Below the pieces are notes generated by a model. The model did no database searches. It was not told where the DNA came from and worked only from the letters and a program-made list of their open reading frames with translations. The position numbers and the translations under genes were made by a program. This document shows positions 17,154-25,495 of a DNA stretch of 64,000 nt, piece by piece. Source of the DNA: Bog-756 sp963812525 (GTDB lineage: Bacteria > Actinomycetota > Acidimicrobiia > Acidimicrobiales > RAAP-2); NCBI GenBank assembly GCA_963812525.1, contig CAWEVL010000011.1, forward strand, positions 1,240,001 to 1,304,000, given 5' to 3'. Position 1 is the first letter of the stretch. Every line of letters starts with the position of its first letter.

Positions 17154-18128
17154 ATGACTTCCACACTCACCACGGAACCCAACGAGCGGCTCGACGAGAC
17201 CCCGTGGGCCGTCGAGACCCACGGGCTGACCAAACGGTTCAACGACAACGTCGCCGTCGACGGTGTCGAGCTCCTCGTCCCCCGGGGCTGTGCCTTCGGC
17301 TACCTCGGACCGAACGGTGCGGGCAAGACGACCCTCATCCGGGTGCTGCTCGGACTTACCCATGCCGACGCGGGGACGATGTCCCTCCTCGGCTACCCGG
17401 TCCCCCACCACCGGGACCGAGCGCTGGCCCGGATCGGCGCCATCGTCGACGAGCCCCGGTTCCACGGCCATCTCACCGGTCGTCAGAACCTCCAGATCTT
17501 GGCCGCCGCCCGGGAGCCGGCGGCACGCACCCGCATTGATGTCTCGCTCGAGCGGGTGGGCATCCAGCAGCGGGCCGACGACAAGGTGTCCAAGTACTCA
17601 ATGGGCATGCGCCAGCGCCTGGGCGTCGCCGCCTGCCTCCTCGGGGACCCGCAACTGCTCATCCTCGACGAACCGATGAACGGGCTCGACCCCGCCGGCA
17701 TGCTCGAGATGCGCGAGATGATCCAGTCCCTGGTGGCCGAGGGGCGCACCGTCGTCTTGTCGTCCCACCTGCTTGACGAGGTCGAGCGGACCTGTGACGC
17801 CGTAGCCATTGTCGATCGGGGCAAAGTCATCCGGCAGGGATCGATCGCCGACCTGCTGGCCAGCTCGGCCTTCGAGCTCCAGATCGACTGCGCCACACCC
17901 GACCGGGCGCGTGCGCTCCTGGCCGACACGACGTGGGGATCCGGCCTTGTCACGGGCCCGGACGGTCTTCGGATCGCCCTGGTCGCGGGCACCGACCGAG
18001 AGGTCGTGGCCGAGGTCAACCGCCTGCTCGTCGAGGGGGGCGTCGCCGTGTACCGCCTCCAGGAGGTCCATGCCTCGCTCGAGTCCTGGTTCCTCGAGGT
18101 CACCACCCGACTGGGGGCACCGCAGTGA
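17154..18128 (+). CDS. ABC transporter ATP-binding protein
   Basis: A 324-residue ATPase. Walker A is GPNGAGKTT (about residue 54), the Q-loop region is IGAIVDEPRFHG, the signature is YSMGMRQRLG, Walker B is LLILDEPMNGLDP, and the H-loop is LSSHLLDEV. The sequence and a C-terminal accessory domain of about 90 residues are typical of CcmA/drug-type exporters (DUF4162-like tail). It powers the permease encoded next, whose GTG start overlaps its stop by four bases. An exporter of lipid, antibiotic or peptide is likely, but no substrate can be assigned. Confidence 0.93.
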   Translation: MTSTLTTEPNERLDETPWAVETHGLTKRFNDNVAVDGVELLVPRGCAFGYLGPNGAGKTTLIRVLLGLTHADAGTMSLLGYPVPHHRDRALARIGAIVDEPRFHGHLTGRQNLQILAAAREPAARTRIDVSLERVGIQQRADDKVSKYSMGMRQRLGVAACLLGDPQLLILDEPMNGLDPAGMLEMREMIQSLVAEGRTVVLSSHLLDEVERTCDAVAIVDRGKVIRQGSIADLLASSAFELQIDCATPDRARALLADTTWGSGLVTGPDGLRIALVAGTDREVVAEVNRLLVEGGVAVYRLQEVHASLESWFLEVTTRLGAPQ

Positions 18129-19306
18129 CCACCTCGGCTGCGATCGACGCCGCAGCACCGGAGCCCGTTCCCTCGGGGCACAACGGCACGCTCCACGACC
18201 GCCGGGGGTCCTGGGTGCCCAATGGTGCCATGATCGCCACCCGGTTCATGGAGCTCCGCAAGCGCCGGGGCCTCATGGCGGCGCTGATCCTCGTCAACAT
18301 CGGCATCCCCGTCGTATTTCTCACCATCCGGCTCCTAGCCCACGCCTTTGCGCCCCACTCCTACGGGCCAGCCGGTGGCTACGACATCTTCTCCAACATG
18401 GTGGCTGGGGTGTTGTTCATCTTCGGCTTCATCGTCGCGGCCACGCTCGGCTGCACGGCCGGTTCGGTCGACCTGACCGAGGGAATGTTCCGTCACCTGG
18501 TGGTGACCGGCCGCTCGCGCCTCGCCCTTTACCTGGCCCGGATCCCCGCCGGGCTGGCCATCCTCGTGCCCCTGGTGGCCGTGGGGTTTGCGTTCGTCTG
18601 CACGGTGTGCGTGCTCGCAGCGCCCACGCAGCTCAACTTCAACGGCGTCAACATGCCCGCCGGCCTGTCCCGACCGGGGCTGGAGACGTGGGCGGCCGGG
18701 CATGCCGACGAGGTCCTCTGCAACTTCCCGATCCTGATAGGGCCGGACCTCGCCCCGGTCGTCAACAGCGTGCCGTGCGGCGGTGGACCCGGGCCCTCGA
18801 TCGCCGAGGGCGGTCCCGGCGCTCCCACGCAACCCCAGGTCTCCCAGGCCCGCGTCGAGCAGGCAGCCAGGCAGATCGCGGAGGCCAACTACGCCGACTA
18901 TTCCCGCCGGTTCCTGTCCCCATCGGTCTGGCTGATGGTGAAGGCCGGACTGTGGCTCGAGCTGTACGCCGCCATCGGGTTGCTGGTCGGCCTAGGCCTG
19001 TCATCGCTGATGGGGCAGCGCACCGTCCCGGTGATCCTGCTGATCGTGCTCGAGATCGTACTGACACCGCTGCTGTCGCATTCACCTATCGCCCACCTGG
19101 TCAACCTCCAGCGAAGTCTCGTGGGCATCGCCGCGACCCACTTCGAGCCCGGTGGACTGCCTTCGGTCTTCGGCGGGACCCACAATGGGCAAACTGGAGT
19201 TCCGGGGGTGACCGAATCCACCACGGTTGCCGTCTGCGTCGTTGTGGGCTGGATCTCTGTGTGGACGGCACTCGGGGCATGGCGGATGGTCACCCGGGAC
19301 GCCTGA
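18125..19306 (+). CDS. ABC transporter permease
   Basis: A 393-residue membrane protein starting at GTG 18125 (MTTSAAIDAAAP), with translational coupling to the ATPase. About six hydrophobic helices can be read: LMAALILVNIGIPVVFLTI, VAGVLFIFGFIVAATLG, GLAILVPLVAVGFAFVC, ELYAAIGLLVGLGLSSLM, VILLIVLEIVLTPLL and VCVVVGWISVWTALGAW. A long external or internal loop of about 100 residues with several Cys lies between helices 3 and 4. This resembles ABC-2 type permeases. GC content is higher than in neighbouring genes. Confidence 0.85.
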   Translation: MTTSAAIDAAAPEPVPSGHNGTLHDRRGSWVPNGAMIATRFMELRKRRGLMAALILVNIGIPVVFLTIRLLAHAFAPHSYGPAGGYDIFSNMVAGVLFIFGFIVAATLGCTAGSVDLTEGMFRHLVVTGRSRLALYLARIPAGLAILVPLVAVGFAFVCTVCVLAAPTQLNFNGVNMPAGLSRPGLETWAAGHADEVLCNFPILIGPDLAPVVNSVPCGGGPGPSIAEGGPGAPTQPQVSQARVEQAARQIAEANYADYSRRFLSPSVWLMVKAGLWLELYAAIGLLVGLGLSSLMGQRTVPVILLIVLEIVLTPLLSHSPIAHLVNLQRSLVGIAATHFEPGGLPSVFGGTHNGQTGVPGVTESTTVAVCVVVGWISVWTALGAWRMVTRDA

Positions 19307-19365
19307 CCGCCCAAGGGTGCGGAGCAGGGTGTGAAGGCTCGCAACTGCATCCGGGGTGCCCTGAA

Positions 19366-19495
19366 CTCGCACCGGGTCAGTGGGACACCCAGGCCGTTCT
19401 GGGCACCAGACTCCTTTTTGTCCCGCGGCCGGTCGTCGTGACCTCAGGAGACCCGCGGCTGAGGCCTGGATCTCGATCTCAGCGCTGAAGTATGC
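19366..19495 (+). repeat. R2 repeat
   Basis: Reads ACCGGGTCAGTGGG, ACACCCAGGCCGTTCTGGGC, GACCTCAGGAGACCCGCGG and CTGAGGCC. It directly follows the ABC operon and breaks off after the hairpin. Confidence 0.75.
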
Positions 19496-20049
19496 TGGCG
19501 TGCTCTTGGAGACAGGTACCCCGCTGCTGGATCACCAGCCTCACATAGAGCGGACTTCGAACTCGCGACCCTCACCTTGGCAAGGTGAACATGCCGGATC
19601 CTGGCGAACCACCTGCGAAGTACTACAGCAGGTCATCCTCGGTTTCCGAACCATGGCGACCGTCAGCCACCGCTCGATAGACGCGCGATGCACTAGACCG
19701 AACTTGGATGACGACGCTGATATCAAGGGTCTGCGGCTTCTGCCCCCAGCCGCTGACGTATATCAAGGCCGGCGTGGGAGTCCGGATGGGCACCAGGGGC
19801 GGCCGATTCATCCACGTCTCCACTGGCCATTCACTTGCCGTAACGAGAACGGTGCGCGAAATGACTGCAACTCAAAGACCATTCCGGTGATGCAATGGGA
19901 ACCGCACAAGGTGCGCACGGTGAGCAACCGGTCATGATCAGTCACTCCGCCCCTCAGTACGTTCCCGAGCCATTGAGAATGCCGTTAGGTCCGGGCCTCG
20001 ACCCGACAACGAAGGAGCGCCCAGGGCGGAGTACAGGGGCCTCTTCGAA
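19496..20049. other. Gene-free stretch with a tRNA-like fragment
   Basis: About 550 bp with no convincing protein frame. On the minus strand near 19545-19600 a piece resembles the anticodon arm (CACCTTGCCAAGGTG) and T-arm (GCGAGTTCGAAGTCCGC) of a glycine tRNA with anticodon GCC, but the acceptor and D-arm do not close properly. It is probably a degenerate tRNA fragment, not a working tRNA. Confidence 0.35.
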
Positions 20050-20250
20050 CTAGGTGTAAGGACCCGTATCGTCGCTTAGCGTCCGCTGCTCTTCTACCCG
20101 CTTCAACATCTGCCGGTCCTCTCTGGTGATGTACCGGTAGACCGCAAAGACAACCAGGGAAAGGAGGACGACACCGCAGGCCCAGGTGAAGAACTGGCTC
20201 AGGTCGTTCCAGGGAAGTGTGAACTTGGAGGCGTGGTCGAGGGCGATCAC
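20050..20250 (-). CDS. Small single-pass membrane protein
   Basis: A 66-residue protein (GTG start at 20250) with one helix (FFTWACGVVLLSLVVFAVY) followed by a charged cytoplasmic-type tail (RYITREDRQMLKRVEEQR). Its start overlaps the stop of the preceding 37-codon gene by four bases (GTGA), so the two are translationally coupled. Small tandem membrane proteins of this kind resemble phage or plasmid accessory proteins, but the role is unknown. Confidence 0.6.
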   Translation of the reverse strand: MIALDHASKFTLPWNDLSQFFTWACGVVLLSLVVFAVYRYITREDRQMLKRVEEQRTLSDDTGPYT

Positions 20251-20360
20251 GTCCGCCTGACCTTCCTAGTCAGAACAACGACACCCAAGATCACAGCACC
20301 CCAGAAGGCGACAGGGAGTAGGACACCGAGCGTGTCGTCGGTGTCATGGGGGGTCGTCAC
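20247..20360 (-). CDS. Very small membrane protein
   Basis: A 37-residue frame (start GTG: MTTPHDTDDTLG) with one helix VLLPVAFWGAVILGVVVL and a basic end TRKVRRT. The GTG follows directly on the TAG stop of the upstream frame and its own stop overlaps the next start, so the spacing strongly supports a real operon gene despite its size. Confidence 0.55.
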   Translation of the reverse strand: MTTPHDTDDTLGVLLPVAFWGAVILGVVVLTRKVRRT

Positions 20361-20694
20361 CTAGAGCCCGTAAGCGATCTGCCAGCCCCGCTGCTTGCCG
20401 GTGCCGGCCTTTGCCGCGATCTCAGACCATCCCCCGTCCTCAGCCCGCAACTCAACCATCCCCTGCCGGCGCATCTCCCGGAGGTGGTGACCGGTAGCGG
20501 ATGAGCCGCGATGGTCCACCGGTTCTCAATGGCCCGCACTCTCGAGATCGTCTCGCACGCCAGATCCTCCGGTAGGTCGAGGTACACGAGTACTCCCCTG
20601 AAGCTCTCAACCTCGCCGCCATGGATGAATCGTACCGATACGGCTCAAACCGCGACAACGCAACCGGACTTGCGCTTGTCAGATCTCCTGGCAA
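20361..20694 (-). pseudogene. Small helix-turn-helix-like protein, apparently frameshifted
   Basis: The last 42 or so codons read LREMRRQGMVELRAEDGGWSE (in pieces) followed by IAAKAGTGKQRGWQIAYGL, which fits the C-terminal HTH of small actinobacterial proteins that end in a site like EIAARLGVSRGRVSQI. Upstream, another frame reads VRFIHGGEVESFRGVLVYLD, DLPEDLACETISRVRAIENR. The two parts probably belong together with a shift near 20480-20500. Its stop abuts the start of the next small gene. A short version starting at GTG 20519 is possible. Confidence 0.4.
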
Positions 20695-21153
20695 CCAGAA
20701 GCCGCAGGGAAGTCTCTGTGCCGAGCACCCGGGGGCACAACAGGACGCTCGGGTGCCGAGGGTGATGACGCCGATGATGACCTGGATCCTGGCGGTATCT
20801 GCCCTCGGCCACCACTTCTGCTGCGAAGCTCAGGTCAAGGCATTGGTGCCCCTACCGCCGGGACTTGCCCGACTTCTCGATCGGGTCGGTACTGACCTCG
20901 CCCCTGATGGCCGGGTTGGTGATGGACACTGACAGATGCTTGGCCCCCGGTGGCGGGGCTATCGATCATGCCGGGAGGGCCGGGGTGCTCCAGCTGACCG
21001 GCTCTCGTGGACACTCTGTTCAGGAAGGTCCCTACTTGGCGGTCCTTCACCCAGGCCGTCCCAGTTGACAGTATTCCTCGACGAAGACCGGCTGAGCCAC
21101 CAGATGCCACCTGAGTACCTGCTGGGACGGCCTTCCCGGTGAGGCCACGCCGC
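20695..21153. other. Gene-free stretch downstream of the secreted repeat protein
   Basis: No frame on either strand shows a recognisable domain. I see no R1 or R2 copy. It contains the region immediately 3' of the repeat-protein gene and upstream of the tiny-gene operon, so it should hold that operon's minus-strand promoter. Confidence 0.4.
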
Positions 21154-22788
21154 TCAGGGGGCAGCGAGACCAACCATCGGTTTGTTGAGGGGCGTCCCGC
21201 CCATCGAGCCGGCAAACACCGAATCTCCGAAATTGAAGACCCCGCCGTCGGAAGCGACCTCGGTATAGCCCGCACCGGTCGAGGTGCCGGCGATGCCCAC
21301 GACCGGCTTGTTGAGGTGTATGCCGCCCATCGAGCCGAAGAACCCGGCGTCACCGAAGTTGAAGATTCCGCCGTCGGAGGCCACGAGCCAATAGCCCTTG
21401 CCCGTGGAGGTACTGGTGAAGCCGACCACTGGTGCATTGAGGGGCTTGCCTGCCATCGAGCCGAAGGGCTGGGCATCGCCAAAGCTGTAGACCGCCCCGT
21501 CGGATCCGACCTCCCAGTAACCCTTTCCCGAGGGCGTCGACCTCACAGCCACGATCGGCGCCGGGATGGGCTTGCCGCCCATCGATCCGAAGAACCCGGC
21601 GTCACCGAAGTTGAAGATGCCGCCATCGGAGGCAACCTCCCAGTAGCCGTTGCCCGAGCTTGAAGGAGCGATCCCCACCACCGGTTTGTTGAGGTGCATG
21701 TCGCCCATCGATCCGAAGAACCCGGCGTCACCGAAGTTGAAGATGCCGCCATCGGAGGCAACCTCCCAGTAGCCGCGACCGTCGGAGGTTGAGGCCATGC
21801 CGACCACCGGGGCATTGAGTGGTGTACCGCCCATCGATCCGAAGAACTGCGGCCCGAAGCTGAAGAGGCCACCGTCGGAGGCCACTTCCCAGTACCCGGA
21901 CCTTCCGGTGGGAACGGGCGTGCCCGCTGTGGCGAACTGCACGGCTGGGATGTCATTGCTCGGAGGGCTTCCCGAGACACAGCCGTTCGAGGCCTTCATG
22001 AAGACGTCCGGTATCACGCTGCCACAGAAGAGATTGGCGTTGGTGGCACTCGCCGAGTTGACGAAGATGTTGCCGGGGTTCACATCAGAGCCGGTCGAGA
22101 CGTCCGAAGACTCCGTCGTAAACGCGACGTTCAAAGAATCGGTGGGACTCGTGCTACCACCGATCGGTTGAGGACCGTAATGGTCGGTGTCGTAGGAGAT
22201 GCCGTAAACGACAGACGTCGGAAGAACGATGCTCTGGGAGCTGAACCCGAACGTGATGTTGTTAGCCAATCCGTTGTAGCAGGTACCGGAAGAGGCCATC
22301 CACTTGGTTGGCGCTCCCGCGCAGGCAGGATTGGCCGAGGGTCGGAAGGGGATGTTGAAGGTCTGCGTGTCACGAGTGATGAGGGCCCCGACGGTGCCCG
22401 GCGTCGCTCCAGGGTTGTAGATACTGAACGTAATCGGCACTGCAAAGGTAGCGCCAGGTGTGGTCGTGCACGGGGGGGATCCGGTCCACCCACCGGACTC
22501 ACAGGCCCAGCTGCTCATTGTGACGGTGACATTGGTCAGCGGTTGGGTCGACGGTGCCAGGTTGACCTCGTTTCCGATCTCGTTGAACGCATATGCCTCT
22601 GCGCCGTAACTCGGGATGTTGCCGGGCAGCGGGGAGAGCGTTGAGTCATAGACGATCACGGGACCGGTGGAGGTGGCAGTGCTGGCGACCGATCCATCGA
22701 CGAAACCTAGGGAGCCGACCAGCGATACTGCGATGGCGGCGAGAGTGACCGCCACCGCAGTGAACGTCGAAATGCGGGATGACAACAA
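21154..22788 (-). CDS. Secreted repeat protein with GYWEVASDGG-type repeats
   Basis: A 544-residue protein. The chosen start is TTG 22788, which has GAAGGAG seven bases upstream and leads into a signal peptide (FTAVAVTLAAIAVSLVGSLG). Residues about 40-290 form a Ser/Thr/Asn-rich domain with paired Cys. The C-terminal half has six repeats of about 46 residues, each with GYWEVASDGGIFNFGDAG, FFGSMGG and LNKPVVGIA. Such repeats are widespread in Acidimicrobiia extracellular proteins and probably fold as a beta-propeller-like surface. A cell-surface or matrix role is inferred. Confidence 0.85.
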   Translation of the reverse strand: MLSSRISTFTAVAVTLAAIAVSLVGSLGFVDGSVASTATSTGPVIVYDSTLSPLPGNIPSYGAEAYAFNEIGNEVNLAPSTQPLTNVTVTMSSWACESGGWTGSPPCTTTPGATFAVPITFSIYNPGATPGTVGALITRDTQTFNIPFRPSANPACAGAPTKWMASSGTCYNGLANNITFGFSSQSIVLPTSVVYGISYDTDHYGPQPIGGSTSPTDSLNVAFTTESSDVSTGSDVNPGNIFVNSASATNANLFCGSVIPDVFMKASNGCVSGSPPSNDIPAVQFATAGTPVPTGRSGYWEVASDGGLFSFGPQFFGSMGGTPLNAPVVGMASTSDGRGYWEVASDGGIFNFGDAGFFGSMGDMHLNKPVVGIAPSSSGNGYWEVASDGGIFNFGDAGFFGSMGGKPIPAPIVAVRSTPSGKGYWEVGSDGAVYSFGDAQPFGSMAGKPLNAPVVGFTSTSTGKGYWLVASDGGIFNFGDAGFFGSMGGIHLNKPVVGIAGTSTGAGYTEVASDGGVFNFGDSVFAGSMGGTPLNKPMVGLAAP

Positions 22789-23057
22789 GGGGACTCCTTC
22801 AGGCAGGGCGTCACGTCTCCAAAATACCCGCCGGCGAGCAATGGTGATGCCGTAGCCAAGATCATATGGCACCGACGAATGCTCCTGGTGGACCACGGTG
22901 TGGCCGGTGGCAGGCTTCCAATGAGGTCCGCTTCGACTTACCGGGGACTTCGCTGAGTGGTCCGATCAGGGATCACACCGTCTCAGACTCCTTCGTCGGC
23001 TCTGCGGCCGCAGTCGCCGTCGCGATCGTCCTGCGAGTTCTGTCTCTCCCTTGTCCT

Positions 23058-23275
23058 CAGACTCAGTACGGCTGAGGTCAGGGTTGCCTCCCAATTCCAA
23101 TGCCCTCAGCCCCCAAATCCTCAGCCGAGCACAGATGCCGATCCCATCCAAGACTCCGCCGCCGACGTAGGGCTGAGGGTGGGGCTCGATGCCAGCCCAG
23201 AGGAGGGCCATAGCGCCTCTGAAGGCCAGATCGCACCCCTGCCCCCCACAGCACATCGGTGGCACTCGCGAATAG
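23058..23275 (+). repeat. R2 repeat with internal module
   Basis: Reads CTCAGTACGGCTGAGGTCAG, AATGCCCTCAGCCCCC, GATCCCATCCAAGACTCCGC, CTCGATGCCAGCCCAGAGG and CAGCACATCGG. It lies at the 3' end of the P-loop kinase gene. The rest of 22789-23057 has no gene. Confidence 0.75.
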
Positions 23276-23288
23276 GACCCAAGGGCAT

Positions 23289-23879
23289 CTAGGGTCGCTG
23301 CTTTGGAGATGCCGTTAGGACTTCGCTGCCTTTCTGAACGCGCTTACATATCGCCGTGGCAGCCTGGCTGGCGGACATATTGGTGTTGTCGATCACGTGG
23401 CCCTCGTATTCACCCAGATCCGAAAACATGTTCCACAGGAGACGGATCGGTTCCGAGTCGGCTAGGGGAGGATGTCCAGGGACCTTTGCGACCTGTGGCC
23501 TATTTTGAGCTCGTTCGAGGCACTTCTCAATGTCCGGTCGGAGAACGACGTAGTGAGGTCGAATCTGATGCCCGTCGAGTTCATCTCGAACGATCCCGAG
23601 ATACCAAGGGCCGAAAATGCCTTCGATCACCGTAACGTACCCGCCTTCGACCAAACGAGCAGCCATAGCGATAGATGACCGGATGACGGCTCGGTTCTGC
23701 GGATCGGACTCCGGCTCCCACTGTCGTATGAATCCATTTACGATCGTGGTGTAGGCCCAATCAGAGTGGATGCAGGCAGACGGGTTGTATTCCGCGGCTA
23801 CCAATCGGCCGACGGTGGACTTCCCTGCTCCGGGCGGGCCGGTCAGGATGACGAGGGTTCCTTCATCCACACATCGCAC
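23289..23879 (-). CDS. P-loop NTPase, small-molecule kinase-like
   Basis: A 196-residue protein with Walker A ILTGPPGAGKSTVGRL at about residues 11-26, a lid-like basic region (RAQNRPQVAKVPGHPPL) and VIEGIFGPWYLG in the middle. This is the layout of AAA_33/gluconate-kinase-like or zeta-like P-loop kinases, which phosphorylate small metabolites. No antitoxin partner is adjacent. The true start may be a few residues downstream of the annotated Met. Confidence 0.75.
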   Translation of the reverse strand: MRCVDEGTLVILTGPPGAGKSTVGRLVAAEYNPSACIHSDWAYTTIVNGFIRQWEPESDPQNRAVIRSSIAMAARLVEGGYVTVIEGIFGPWYLGIVRDELDGHQIRPHYVVLRPDIEKCLERAQNRPQVAKVPGHPPLADSEPIRLLWNMFSDLGEYEGHVIDNTNMSASQAATAICKRVQKGSEVLTASPKQRP

Positions 23880-23948
23880 TCTAGCGATTTCATTGTCGGC
23901 ATCGTGGCTGCCCGGAACGAGCGGGCTTCGATGCCCGTCCTCATCAGG

Positions 23949-24000
23949 CGGTGCCCCAGATCACCGGGATCAGCGGCGCTTATCGACCTACCAGTGGCAC
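23949..24000 (+). repeat. R1 repeat
   Basis: Reads GTGCCCCAGATCACCGGG, ATCAGCGGCGCTTATCGACC and TACCAGTGGCAC. It lies between two minus-strand genes. Confidence 0.75.
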
Positions 24001-24042
24001 ATGAGGGATACCCCGCTGTCTACGGAACGGAACGACCCAACG

Positions 24043-24726
24043 TCACGGAACAAGTTCAGCAAGGGCTTGAATGTGCTGGTGATGATGCTGGCTCCGGCAG
24101 GCTCGATACGGATCGAAGTGCACTGGATGGAGGCCTGCACGCTCTGCTCCGATCACGTCGAAATGGACGCTGTCGCCGACGTACGCCACTTCGTTTGCGG
24201 GTAGTCCAAGAGCTGAAATCGCCGGTGTGAACGTCGTCGGATCTGGCTTTGCGACGCCGACCACCGATGAATCGACGACCGCAACAACCTGAACACCCGG
24301 TCCGGCTCCCACCTGGCAGATTCTGTGGCCTCGGAGCCGCTCTTCAACCGTGCCGTCGGAGTTACTGACAATCCCAAGTCGGAGGTTATTTGCCGCCAGC
24401 AGAGCTAGTCCTCGAATGGAACCAGGGAGTTCCTCTCGCCAGAGATCGACTGTCGGATCTTCCCAGAGGCTCAACAACGCATCGAAGCTACGGCCTCGAT
24501 CCGAGGCTGCGATGCCCAGTTCATCCATGTACCCGTTGAGATATCGAGCTGCGAACCCTTCTCCGTCTCCTCCGCTGTCCACAGCTTCGATCCCACGAAA
24601 ATGTGCTCTGACGAAGTCAGGGGTCGCAGTTCTCACATTGACTGTGGCAAGAGCCTCGGCGACCAGATCGCCCTGGGGCACGAAGAAGACACCGCCAACA
24701 TCCAACAAAACGGCTCGAAACCTCAC
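24043..24726 (-). CDS. HAD-superfamily hydrolase
   Basis: A 227-residue HAD IA hydrolase. Motif I is AVLLDVGGVFFVP (nucleophile Asp9), motif II is GIVSNSDGTVEERL, the motif III Lys lies in GVAKPDPTTF, and motif IV is EVAYVGDSVHFDVIGAERAG. The cap domain is about residues 15-95. It probably acts on a small phosphorylated metabolite. The C-terminal YRACRSQHHHQH is unusual but open. It is flanked by R1 copies on both sides. Confidence 0.87.
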   Translation of the reverse strand: MRFRAVLLDVGGVFFVPQGDLVAEALATVNVRTATPDFVRAHFRGIEAVDSGGDGEGFAARYLNGYMDELGIAASDRGRSFDALLSLWEDPTVDLWREELPGSIRGLALLAANNLRLGIVSNSDGTVEERLRGHRICQVGAGPGVQVVAVVDSSVVGVAKPDPTTFTPAISALGLPANEVAYVGDSVHFDVIGAERAGLHPVHFDPYRACRSQHHHQHIQALAELVP

Positions 24727-24783
24727 TGGAAGATATTCGCACGCCGCCGCAGAGGTTGTCTCAAAGGCTGGATACTCTTGGGT

Positions 24784-24832
24784 CCATGCCCCCGATCACC
24801 GGGTCAGTGGCGTTATTGCCTGTTCGCTCAGG
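24784..24832 (+). repeat. R1 repeat
   Basis: Reads TGCCCCCGATCACCGGG, TCAGTGGCGTTATTGCC and TGTTCGCTC. It overlaps the 3' end of the GNAT gene by a few bases. Confidence 0.75.
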
Positions 24833-25388
24833 CCCATTCGGAAGGGTTCTTCCGCTCCCATTGCTTGACGCTGTAGACGGTCTCTGGCTTCTTTGGTGGT
24901 GTGTACTCCGATGTCTCGCCGATCAAGGTGAAACCAGCCTTCTGGGCAACCCGCTCGGAAGCCACATTGCCGAGCATCGTGGCGAGACTGATCGATTCAA
25001 GGCCGAGCGTGTCGAATCCCCAAGTGGTGACGACGATCAAGGCAACCGTGGCGACCCCTCGATTGCGCCCCCATCTCGCAACCCAGTATCCAGCCGCGGG
25101 TAGCCGATCCTCGGGGAAGATCAGGCTCACGGCACCAAGGAAGTCCCCATCTTCCGCTCCGACGATGGCGAATGGGGCCACTTCGCCCCGCTCCCATTGT
25201 CGGGGATGGGCCGAGATCCATCCGCGGGCGTGGTCCTCGTTGTAGGGCCAAGGAATCGCGTCAGTCCAGCGCGAGATCTCACGATCTTGGCAAGCCGCGG
25301 TGACGTCTTCCACATCGCTCATCTCAAAGGGACGCAGGAGAACGGTCCCACCCGTCAGCGGGGATTCCGGCTTTTCAAGTTCGACCAT
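24828..25388 (-). CDS. GNAT N-acetyltransferase (RimJ/RimL type)
   Basis: A 186-residue acetyltransferase. It starts with the typical VLLRPFEMSDVEDVTAAC, has strand 4 motif DFLGAVSLIFPE, the acetyl-CoA-binding region AGYWVARWGRNRGVATVAL, and the end helix GNVASERVAQKAGF followed by TLIGETSEY. RimJ/RimL-like proteins acetylate N-terminal amines of ribosomal proteins or small amines. The substrate is unknown. Confidence 0.9.
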   Translation of the reverse strand: MVELEKPESPLTGGTVLLRPFEMSDVEDVTAACQDREISRWTDAIPWPYNEDHARGWISAHPRQWERGEVAPFAIVGAEDGDFLGAVSLIFPEDRLPAAGYWVARWGRNRGVATVALIVVTTWGFDTLGLESISLATMLGNVASERVAQKAGFTLIGETSEYTPPKKPETVYSVKQWERKNPSEWA

Positions 25389-25405
25389 TCCCCGATCCTA
25401 AGGAA

Positions 25406-25466
25406 GGGTGCCCCCGAACGCCGGGCAGGCGGCGATTATCGCCTGCCCTCAACCGGCACTTTCGGG
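25406..25466 (+). repeat. R1 repeat, best hairpin
   Basis: The inner arms are a perfect 9-bp inverted repeat, GGGCAGGCG and CGCCTGCCC, around GCGATTAT. The head GGGTGCCCCCGAACGCC and tail CAACCGGCACTTTCGG are also well kept. Confidence 0.85.
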
Positions 25467-25495
25467 GGTGCTCGACTGGGTGCAATGCTGTTCGG

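Noticed and set aside
16797..17471. Minus-strand frame of 224 codons
   Set aside because: Antisense to the ABC ATPase start and to an R2 copy; composition (repeated VDG, PVG and RRP) is that of a shadow frame in GC-rich DNA.
17809..19488. Long + strand frame of 559 codons overlapping the ABC genes
   Set aside because: Arg-, Pro- and His-rich shadow of the ATPase and permease in another frame; no domain.
23289..23879. Zeta-type toxin kinase
   Set aside because: P-loop and lid fit small-metabolite kinases equally well, and no epsilon-type antitoxin is present.
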